From Chlorogloea purpurea SAG 13.99 (lineage in GTDB: Bacteria > Cyanobacteriota > Cyanobacteriia > Cyanobacteriales > Microcystaceae): a stretch of DNA of 64,000 bases. Of the stretch, positions 57,707-64,000 are shown one piece after another. The notes below the pieces were generated by a model. That model was given only the letters and a program-made list of their open reading frames with translations, was not told the DNA's origin and searched no databases. The stretch spans positions 1 to 64,000 of the forward strand of contig JADQBB010000011.1 in the NCBI GenBank assembly GCA_016903695.1, written 5' to 3'. The stretch's first letter is position 1. Every line of letters begins with the position of its first letter. A program made the position numbers and the translations under genes.

Positions 57707-59680
57707 TTACAGCTTTTCTGTCAATTTGGTTAACACTTGATTCGATCGTTGGATGAAAGATTTCATGCCTTCAGGGTCAAAACCTTTCTGAGAGATCAAA
57801 GCTAGATCGTAGACGTGTAAACACAACATCTTAGCTAATTCCGCAGAGGGAGATTCCCCGCTACCAGTAACCACGCCGCCTTGACTTATCTGGAGTATTT
57901 GACCGATTAACGGGTGATTCGTGTTAACAATTAAAACGTGTTGATCGGGAAAACTCATGCTTTGTTGTTGCATCCAAGCCGTCATCTCTTGCAGTCGCCG
58001 CATGGCTTCAGGCAATAAAACCATCGCCGGCGGTGTGGTCGTGGGGTCATCGGATTTCAACGCCTCCGTCTTAATATTAACCTTGGGATTATTAAGGGCT
58101 TTAATGAAGATTTCTTGAACCAATTCTCCCTTAGTTTTGTTGGTGACAGGATCGACAATATCACTGGCTTGATCTTTTTCCAAAAGGGTTTGATCAAGTT
58201 CGGCATCCACACGGGTGAACTTCACCTCGTTGTATTCTCTTTCCAAGAAAGGAACGAAATTACTGTCGATGAAAGAATCTAAATAAAGAACCTCGATTCC
58301 TTGGTTTTTATACAGTTCCACGTAACCCGATTGCGTGCTGGGGTCGGTGCAATAAAACACTTTATTCTCGTGTTTCTCCTTGTTCCTTTCCAAATAGGCT
58401 TTTAAGGTGGTATAGCCTTCTTGTTCGATCGCTTCTAAGGGAGTTTTGGCAGTGCTAACCGATTCCCAAGCATCGCCCGACTCGGTTTGCACCTCTACCT
58501 CTGTTTCAGAAATCGCTGCTTTATAGGTAGTGCGATAGATGAGGATGTCTTTTACTTGGTCTTTAAATTTGTCCTCTTTTAAAGAACCGAATTTGATGAA
58601 TGTTCCCACATCCTGCCAAGAGCGAATATATTCCTTAGCGTTTTCGTTGTAGAGGGATTTCAAACGATCGGCGATCTTTTTCGAGATGAAATTAGCTATG
58701 CCCCGGACGGTGCGATCGTTCGTCAGCGCACTCCTGGACACGTTCAAAGGAATATCGGGACTATCGATCACCCCTCTTAAAGGCATGAGAAAATCGGGGA
58801 TTATCTCTTCACAGTGGTCGCTGACGAATACCTGATTACAGAATAGTTTGATCTGCCCTTTACTCACATCTACATCGGGTCTTAATTTTGGAAAATAGAG
58901 AATCCCATTGACGAGGAAAGGATAGTCTGTATTGAGATGCACCCACAGTAAAGGTTCTTCTTGGAAAGGGTGAAGATAATTATAAAACTCCAGATAATCT
59001 TCCTTGGTTAGATTTTGGGGTGACTCCTTCCAAATAGCCCGTTGCTTGTTGATAACTTCTCCATCTAGTTTAATAGGAACCGAGAGGAAATCAGAATAGG
59101 TTTTTACTAGTTGTTTGATGCGGCTAGGCTCTAAATATTCGCCCTCTTCATCTTGTAAAGTAAGGGTAATAGTAGTGCCGATTTCCGTGCGGGATGATTG
59201 GGTTAATTCAAATTCCGGTGAGCCATCACAAGACCAGTGGACTGCCCCCGCCCCTTCTTTATAGGAGAGAGTATCGATGTCTACTTGTTTCGCCACCATG
59301 AAAGCCGAGTAGAATCCTAAGCCGAAGTGCCCGATCAAATCATTGGCAGTTTTTTGATATTTCTGGATAAATTCTTCGGCGCTAGAAAAAGCTACTTGAT
59401 TGATATATTTTTTCACTTCTTCTTGGGTCATACCGATACCGTTATCGGTGATCGATAGAGTGCGCTTATCTTTATCGATACAGAGACTTATCTCCGGTTC
59501 TCCCACCTGTTTCGTTACTTCCCCGGCGAGAGAGGCCATTTTTAGCTTAGCAATTGCGTCCACACTATTCGAGATCAATTCCCGCAAGAAAATCTCATGG
59601 TCAGTGTAGAGAGATTTTTTGATAATCGGGAAGATATTTTCGGTATGTATAGTGATATTGCCTTTTTCGAGCAGTGTCAT
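57707..59680 (-). CDS. htpG: Chaperone HtpG (Hsp90)
   Basis: HtpG is the bacterial Hsp90. The GHKL ATPase domain shows LRELISNSVDAIAKLKM, LSITDNGIGMTQEEVKKYIN and DLIGHFGLGFYSAFMVAKQ. The middle domain has SRSALTNDRTVRGIANFISK. The length of 657 aa is typical of cyanobacteria. It stands alone on the minus strand, with repeats upstream. Confidence 0.97.
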   Translation of the reverse strand: MTLLEKGNITIHTENIFPIIKKSLYTDHEIFLRELISNSVDAIAKLKMASLAGEVTKQVGEPEISLCIDKDKRTLSITDNGIGMTQEEVKKYINQVAFSSAEEFIQKYQKTANDLIGHFGLGFYSAFMVAKQVDIDTLSYKEGAGAVHWSCDGSPEFELTQSSRTEIGTTITLTLQDEEGEYLEPSRIKQLVKTYSDFLSVPIKLDGEVINKQRAIWKESPQNLTKEDYLEFYNYLHPFQEEPLLWVHLNTDYPFLVNGILYFPKLRPDVDVSKGQIKLFCNQVFVSDHCEEIIPDFLMPLRGVIDSPDIPLNVSRSALTNDRTVRGIANFISKKIADRLKSLYNENAKEYIRSWQDVGTFIKFGSLKEDKFKDQVKDILIYRTTYKAAISETEVEVQTESGDAWESVSTAKTPLEAIEQEGYTTLKAYLERNKEKHENKVFYCTDPSTQSGYVELYKNQGIEVLYLDSFIDSNFVPFLEREYNEVKFTRVDAELDQTLLEKDQASDIVDPVTNKTKGELVQEIFIKALNNPKVNIKTEALKSDDPTTTPPAMVLLPEAMRRLQEMTAWMQQQSMSFPDQHVLIVNTNHPLIGQILQISQGGVVTGSGESPSAELAKMLCLHVYDLALISQKGFDPEGMKSFIQRSNQVLTKLTEKL

Positions 59681-59855
59681 AAGCTTCGTTAGCGCCTAGA
59701 AATAAAGTATTTAATATTCTAACTATATTATTTTAGTAGCGGCCTTTAGCAACAGGCACTACAGGGAATTATTCCCCCAAGTATTTCCGGTTATCCGTAC
59801 TGAAGTTGTATAATTCGTTGGTCGATCGAGAAATACGCGATGATTATAAAGAGGC

Positions 59856-60070
59856 AGCATCCCGTTTTTACGACGACCGGCAACGACGACCGGCAACGAC
59901 GACCGGCAACGACGACCGGCAACGACGACCGGCAACGACGACCGGCAACGACGACCGGCAGGGAATGAATTCCCTGCCTAATAGCAGAAGTCGGTTTAAA
60001 CCGACTTGAGCTATTAGACCGTGATTTTAATCACGGTCGGGTAAGGGATATAGTGCATAATTGGGATGCT
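59856..60070 (+). repeat. Composite repeat element: 13-bp tandem repeat plus three palindromes
   Basis: The element is bounded by AGCATCCC (59856-59863) and its inverse GGGATGCT (60063-60070). Inside are seven copies of CGACGACCGGCAA (59871-59960). Then come palindrome A at 59957-59978 (GGCAGGGAAT/ATTCCCTGCC arms) and palindrome B at 59979-60016, with TAATAGC/GCTATTA outer and AAGTCGGTTT/AAACCGACTT inner arms. Palindrome C follows at 60017-60038 (GACCGTGATT/AATCACGGTC arms). It lies between divergent htpG and ylqF, and makes up most of the 437-bp gap. A related copy, on the other strand, is at 1-276. Confidence 0.9.
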
Positions 60071-60117
60071 CCCTATAAAGACAACACCGCTAAAAAACCT
60101 TCACACAAATTACAACT

Positions 60118-60951
60118 ATGTCTCTCATCCAATGGTATCCAGGTCATATTGCCAAAGCAGAAAGGCAACTCAAAAACGGATTGAAACTAGTAGACGTGGT
60201 TCTAGAAGTAATCGACGCGCGTGTCCCTCTAGCTTCCCAACACCCCCAAGTCAAAGAATGGATAGGCGAGAAACCGAGAATATTAGTATTGAACCGCCTC
60301 GATATGATTCCCGAATCGGTGCGGCAACAATGGATAACCTGGTTTAAAAACCGAGGTCAAACCCCCTATTTCACTAACGCTAAAGCCGGAGAGGGAATTA
60401 AACCCATATTGAAAGCCGCCCAGACAGTAGGTTCGGAGATTAACGAAAAACGTAAAAGTAGGGGAATGTTGCCGCGTCCGGTGCGGGCTGTGGTGATAGG
60501 ATTTCCTAACGTGGGTAAATCAGCTTTGATCAATCGTCTCTTAGGGCGTAAAGTTGTAGCCAGCGCCAGACGCGCCGGTGTTACCCGTCAATTGCAGTGG
60601 GTGAAAATTTCCGACACGTTAGAATTACTGGACGCGCCTGGAGTGATTCCCTCCCGCCTCTACAATCAGGACGACGCGGTTAAATTGGCTATTTGTCAGG
60701 ATATAGGTGACGCAGGTTACGATGACCAGAGAATTACCGCCGTCTTCGTGGATTTAGTAATCGGGTTGGGTTATGAGGGTGCTTTAGAGTCCCGCTACGG
60801 TTTAAGTACGGGCACGATGACGGGAGAAGATTACATCGAGGAGTTAGGTCGGAAAAGTTATCAAGGTGATAAGCAACGGGCGACCATGCAGATACTCAAT
60901 GATTTTCGTAAAGGTGTTCTAGGGGCTATACCTCTGGAGTTACCGCGTTAA
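60118..60951 (+). CDS. ylqF: Ribosome biogenesis GTPase YlqF/RbgA
   Basis: This is a circularly permuted GTPase needed for 50S ribosome assembly. The G4 motif (LNRLDM) comes before G1 (GFPNVGKSALINRLLGRK), with G3 as LLDAPGVI, the permuted order of the family. It starts with MSLIQWYPGHIAKAERQLK, the usual YPGHM-like N-terminus. The length of 277 aa is normal. Its last 26 bases overlap the convergent gene at 60926. Confidence 0.93.
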   Translation: MSLIQWYPGHIAKAERQLKNGLKLVDVVLEVIDARVPLASQHPQVKEWIGEKPRILVLNRLDMIPESVRQQWITWFKNRGQTPYFTNAKAGEGIKPILKAAQTVGSEINEKRKSRGMLPRPVRAVVIGFPNVGKSALINRLLGRKVVASARRAGVTRQLQWVKISDTLELLDAPGVIPSRLYNQDDAVKLAICQDIGDAGYDDQRITAVFVDLVIGLGYEGALESRYGLSTGTMTGEDYIEELGRKSYQGDKQRATMQILNDFRKGVLGAIPLELPR

Positions 60952-61243
60952 TCGGGAATTTGTGTTTATGCACCATTTCGAGAGCGTTACAGAAGCTATG
61001 AAGACGATTTAGTAAAGCATTATAGTAAGGGTAAGCGTCCTCTCGTTCCCCTTCGAGATAGGCATACAAAGTTAGTTCTGGTTCTGAAGCGAGGTTATCT
61101 TTGGGAATATCTAAACCCGCCTCGGTTAAGCGTGTTGCCGCGATCGCGATCAGTAACGCCCCGATCGTGTTAGATTTACCATTGTGAAGATCGTTCAGTC
61201 CGGGCAAGATTATTTCGGCTCCAGGCAAATCATCGAGATTCAT
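60926..61243 (-). CDS. Small partner protein of a nucleotidyltransferase
   Basis: This 105-aa acidic protein has no family I recognise. It starts with MNLDDLPGAEIILPGLNDLH; later segments include IGALLIAIAATRLTEAGLDI and PYYNALLNRLHSFCNALEMV. The ATG overlaps the stop of the upstream nucleotidyltransferase gene by 4 bases (ATGA), so the two are translationally coupled. The gene pair resembles two-gene toxin-antitoxin or defence modules in layout only. Its 3' end overlaps ylqF by 26 bases. Confidence 0.6.
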   Translation of the reverse strand: MNLDDLPGAEIILPGLNDLHNGKSNTIGALLIAIAATRLTEAGLDIPKDNLASEPELTLYAYLEGEREDAYPYYNALLNRLHSFCNALEMVHKHKFPINAVTPEV

Positions 61244-61791
61244 GAACGCTCCTCGGACTCTTGTTCTTGTAAACGTTGGCTCAAGTTCTCGACTCTGCTT
61301 CTAAGCACATCAGAGTCAACGGAGGGGAATCGGATCAGGTCTGGTGCGATCGCTTCAAAGCAATTCCCCAACTGGTTCAAAGAAAATAATTTTTGTTCGT
61401 ACATGGCTTCCACATCTTTCATGTCGCGGTCAAATCCCCTAGATAATTTAGAAAGAGCTTGGGCTGTAAAATCGTAGTGATAAAATGAGATTTGACCCCG
61501 TTTACCAATGAATACGCTTCTATCACGCCATCCCGGAAGGGGGGGTAAGAAGTCCTGTGGAGATGCTAATTCGATATTGATGTTCAATTCTTGCTTGAGC
61601 TTGGCGATCGCTTGAAAAATACCCCGTGGTTCAGGGTCTAGACGAATATCAACATCAACCGTGGAGTTACGCCATCCAATCAGGAGGGCACTAGCTCCGC
61701 CTGTAAAGTAGATGCGGCCTGACCCCTGAGCATCTCTACCTAAAATTTGCATTAGGCGTTCTAACTTCTGAGAGTCAACGTTTTCCCTCAT
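61240..61791 (-). CDS. DUF6036-type nucleotidyltransferase
   Basis: The protein of about 183 residues has a nucleotidyltransferase-like core: IYFTGGASALLIGWRNSTVD followed by VDIRL, giving the GG-x(n)-DVD metal site. The later SVFIGKRGQISFYHYDFTAQ and ALSKLSRGFDRDMKDVEAM are typical of the DUF6036 group related to MNT/AbiEii enzymes. Members probably transfer nucleotides to a target RNA or protein. I chose the ATG at 61791 (MRENVDSQ), with GGAA upstream; an ATG at 61809 is possible. It is coupled to the 105-aa gene downstream. Confidence 0.75.
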   Translation of the reverse strand: MRENVDSQKLERLMQILGRDAQGSGRIYFTGGASALLIGWRNSTVDVDIRLDPEPRGIFQAIAKLKQELNINIELASPQDFLPPLPGWRDRSVFIGKRGQISFYHYDFTAQALSKLSRGFDRDMKDVEAMYEQKLFSLNQLGNCFEAIAPDLIRFPSVDSDVLRSRVENLSQRLQEQESEERS

Positions 61792-61954
61792 CTTTTTGCC
61801 GTTCCACATCAAATCGCCAAACTAAGCTTTATTCTATATCCGCGTAGTTCGTAAATGCCACAAGACCGAGTAAATTCAGATAAGGTTCTTAGTTGAGTTT
61901 AGCGGGCCTATCTAAGCGTTAGGATATAATTCGTGCCTCATTACATCGATTACC

Positions 61955-62338
61955 ATGACTCAATCTACTGAAGTGAAATACGGGGAGAGGGATATACAGG
62001 AAGGGAAACTGATCACCTTTCCCAACCCTCGCCCCGGTAGACGCTACGACGTGCATATCACCTTACCGGAATTTACCTGTAAGTGTCCCTTCTCCGGTTA
62101 TCCCGATTTCGCCACCATCTATGTAACCTATATCCCCGATGGTAAAGTGATCGAACTCAAAGGCATCAAACTGTACATCAATAGCTACCGGGATAAATAT
62201 ATCTCCCACGAAGAGGTTATCAATCAAATCCTCGATGATCTAGTAGCCGCCGCCGAACCACTGGAAATGAAGATAAAAGGCGATTTCAATCCCAGGGGTA
62301 ACGTGCATACAGTGGTAGAAGTGACCTACACCAAGTAA
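61955..62338 (+). CDS. queF: 7-Cyano-7-deazaguanine reductase, type I
   Basis: QueF reduces preQ0 to preQ1 with NADPH in queuosine synthesis. It shows the catalytic Cys in EFTCKCPFSGYPDFAT, the QueF signature ELKGIKLYINSYRD, and the C-terminal NPRGNVHTVVEVTY. The length of 127 aa is that of the single-domain (type I) form. No preQ1 riboswitch is evident just upstream. Confidence 0.96.
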   Translation: MTQSTEVKYGERDIQEGKLITFPNPRPGRRYDVHITLPEFTCKCPFSGYPDFATIYVTYIPDGKVIELKGIKLYINSYRDKYISHEEVINQILDDLVAAAEPLEMKIKGDFNPRGNVHTVVEVTYTK

Positions 62339-62339
62339 C

Positions 62340-64000
62340 CTATTCCCACGACTGTAACTGTTGTAGGACATTATTCCACAGGGACATCACTTGTTCTCGG
62401 AGTCGCTCGAATAAAGCGGCTACTGAGATCATGATAATACCGATGAGAAGACCGATCGCCCATTTCAAAAATGAATAACTCCAACTCAACAAAATTAACT
62501 GGTAAAACACTGTCAGCATGAAAGTAATCGTGCCCACGAACAGGAAGGCGCGAACTCTGAAACCCAATCCCACCAGTAAAGTTAATAAACTGATGGAAGC
62601 CGGTATCAAACCGCCGGTTTCTTGATGGAATAATAAAGCCGTCACGCAAATCAAGCCACTACCCGCCACTCGCCAATTATGCCGCTGTTGCCTGCGCCCT
62701 TTGAGAATAGGGTCTACCGTGGAAATATAAAGGATGGATAAGCCCAACATACTGCCCCAGTAAAACACATCCCCAAAATCGTTATCGATTAAAAATTTCG
62801 CCAGCATCCAGTTAAAGAATACCAAACTCGCGTAACTCCAGCGAATCTTGTCCGACTCCATACTTACATAGGCGTAGAATAAAGCGATAAAGGCGAGACT
62901 CGGATAGGATATAGAACCGAAAGTGAATAGGGCGGTAACGAGGGGTAAAAATAAAGCCATTCGTTGCCAAGGATTAACGCGCCATCCCCAAGTCTGCCAC
63001 GGTAAATTATAGATGCAGAAACTAAACACCGCCCCTACTAAACCGTAAAGCCAATCATAACTTCCCAAACCCGGATAGGTAAGGCGCAGTATCACTATAG
63101 TCACGAAGAAATCCATACCACCCCAGTAAACCCATTTATCTTTCCCGGAGATAAAGCCTTCTCGCCAAGAGTACAGAGAAGTGAGGAGGCTTAGAAATAA
63201 CAAGTAAGGGGAAGGGTATAAAGAGACCATACCGCCTAGCTTGAGGGGCAAAGAAATAAGCCAGTAGGTGTGAGCGATCGCTTTCCCCTGATTCACGGTT
63301 AAATAAAGTAAAGACACATACCGTCTCAACAACAGACGATGAATAATAGCGATAACCACGCTCACCACCGATAATAAGAGAAAGAAATTAGCCAGATTGC
63401 GATCGCTTGACCGACTCGCCGCATAGAAAACCTCTTCGTAAATTCCTAGAGACACGCCCACCAGAGAGAGGATAGCCAAGGAGTTGCCTCGCTCAAAACG
63501 ACGACTGACGGCTAGACCCAAAAGCGCAGCGACAACGGTCAAACCTCCCGTGTAGGCGTTAAACTGGCCCAGCCGCCACAGTATCCCCACCCCTCCGTAA
63601 AAAAGAGGGAAGAATTTTATAGATACTAAATGATCGTAACGAGTCGCTAACTTTCGAGTTAAGAAAAAAGCCAACCAACCGACGATTAGATTAACCACGG
63701 CTAAAAGTAAAAAACTTTCCCGCAGATGCCAAAGAGTTTCCACGATAAAGACTTCCCCAAGCCACACCGCGCCCCAAACGACAAGATTATCGAGACGGCT
63801 TCTGTGAGTGTAGAGAAGTACCGCCGCCAATAACACCGGCGATAACCACCACTGCCAAGAGGTATTAGTAATAGTCAAGACACTGGCCACACTATGTAGG
63901 GTTAAGCGTAGAGTATTCCAGATAAAGAAAAGTATTCCCCACTCATAACAGGCTTTCCCCGTTAAAGATAAGAAACTATTTTCTCGCCCTCGTAGAGGCA
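62340..64000 (-). CDS. Multi-span membrane protein, truncated by the window edge
   Basis: At least 550 residues with about 14 or more hydrophobic segments are encoded. The frame stays open through the right edge (codons ending ENSFLSLTGKACYEWGILFF upstream of the GTG at 63890), so the true start lies beyond 64000 and the apparent start at 63890 is not reliable. There are no recognised catalytic motifs. I cannot name it; DUF2157-like polytopic proteins of cyanobacteria have this general look. It ends one base after queF, convergent. Confidence 0.8.
   Translation of the reverse strand, partial: PLRGRENSFLSLTGKACYEWGILFFIWNTLRLTLHSVASVLTITNTSWQWWLSPVLLAAVLLYTHRSRLDNLVVWGAVWLGEVFIVETLWHLRESFLLLAVVNLIVGWLAFFLTRKLATRYDHLVSIKFFPLFYGGVGILWRLGQFNAYTGGLTVVAALLGLAVSRRFERGNSLAILSLVGVSLGIYEEVFYAASRSSDRNLANFFLLLSVVSVVIAIIHRLLLRRYVSLLYLTVNQGKAIAHTYWLISLPLKLGGMVSLYPSPYLLFLSLLTSLYSWREGFISGKDKWVYWGGMDFFVTIVILRLTYPGLGSYDWLYGLVGAVFSFCIYNLPWQTWGWRVNPWQRMALFLPLVTALFTFGSISYPSLAFIALFYAYVSMESDKIRWSYASLVFFNWMLAKFLIDNDFGDVFYWGSMLGLSILYISTVDPILKGRRQQRHNWRVAGSGLICVTALLFHQETGGLIPASISLLTLLVGLGFRVRAFLFVGTITFMLTVFYQLILLSWSYSFLKWAIGLLIGIIMISVAALFERLREQVMSLWNNVLQQLQSWE

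Noticed and set aside
59871-59960. Possible CRISPR array
   Set aside because: The units are 13 bp and directly adjacent, with no spacers and no cas genes.
59806-60009. Open frame made of NDDRQRRPATTTG repeats
   Set aside because: It arises from the 13-bp tandem repeat read three times per period; no family resemblance and no ribosome binding site.

Overview
This window reads as chromosomal DNA of a phycobilisome-bearing cyanobacterium. Supporting genes are petC-petA (b6f complex), psbX (photosystem II), nblA (phycobilisome degradation), cpcE/cpcF (phycocyanobilin lyase), a bciB-type divinyl reductase, a tocopherol methyltransferase, menaquinone/phylloquinone-type menC-menE, and many copies of the cyanobacterial HIP1 octamer GCGATCGC. 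I cannot name the genus from the sequence. There is no phage, no intact insertion sequence and no CRISPR array; one tRNA gene (Ser, anticodon CGA) is present.

Layout. 1-276: part of a composite palindromic repeat element. 280-993: a broken PIN toxin with its upstream partner. 1121-3331: two GT4 glycosyltransferases, followed by a 55-bp tandem repeat. 3478-4874 (minus): a decayed Uma2 gene, a universal stress protein and nblA with an NtcA-type site. 4875-7318: a gene-poor stretch with decayed coding sequence and a possible 51-aa ORF, then rbp, rpiA and a GNAT gene. 7431-16628: two DUF4351/Rpn-type proteins with repeat-encoded linkers, a secreted FAD oxidoreductase, an SDR, an ankyrin protein, menC-menE and another GNAT gene. 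16629-24021: a small membrane protein, CHAD protein, gyrB, petC-petA, TPR protein, psbX and an HPP-family membrane protein. 24054-27617: a very large uncharacterised membrane hydrolase. 27859-34499 (minus): a tightly packed array tig-clpP-clpX-cpcE-cpcF-ABC permease-ABC ATPase. 34790-38585 (plus): asd-dapA and rnj. 38652-43410 (minus): three ammonium transporter genes in a row with NtcA-type sites. 43642-46354: ribD, a GAF-GGDEF protein and a DUF952 protein. 46344-52725 (minus): GH13 amylase, cobM, tocopherol methyltransferase, sucrose phosphatase and sucrose synthase. 52948-62338: serS, DUF2252, Uma2, bciB, htpG, a second composite repeat element, ylqF, a nucleotidyltransferase pair and queF. 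62340-64000: a membrane protein gene that runs off the right edge.

Themes. Nitrogen status recurs: perfect GTA-N8-TAC sites lie upstream of nblA and upstream of the amt cluster. Phycobilisome turnover and the Clp protease are linked by gene order, since the lyase genes cpcE/cpcF sit 3 bp behind clpX. Sucrose metabolism is represented by adjacent phosphatase and synthase genes, with a long near-perfect palindrome upstream of the synthase gene.

The most unusual material is non-coding. Two related composite elements (1-276 and 59856-60070) combine a 13-bp tandem repeat with a series of palindromes whose differences preserve pairing. A family of GTGAG/CTCAC hairpins recurs between genes, and a 36-bp interrupted palindrome lies between susA and serS. 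Product names rest on recognising conserved motifs by eye; no database search was possible.
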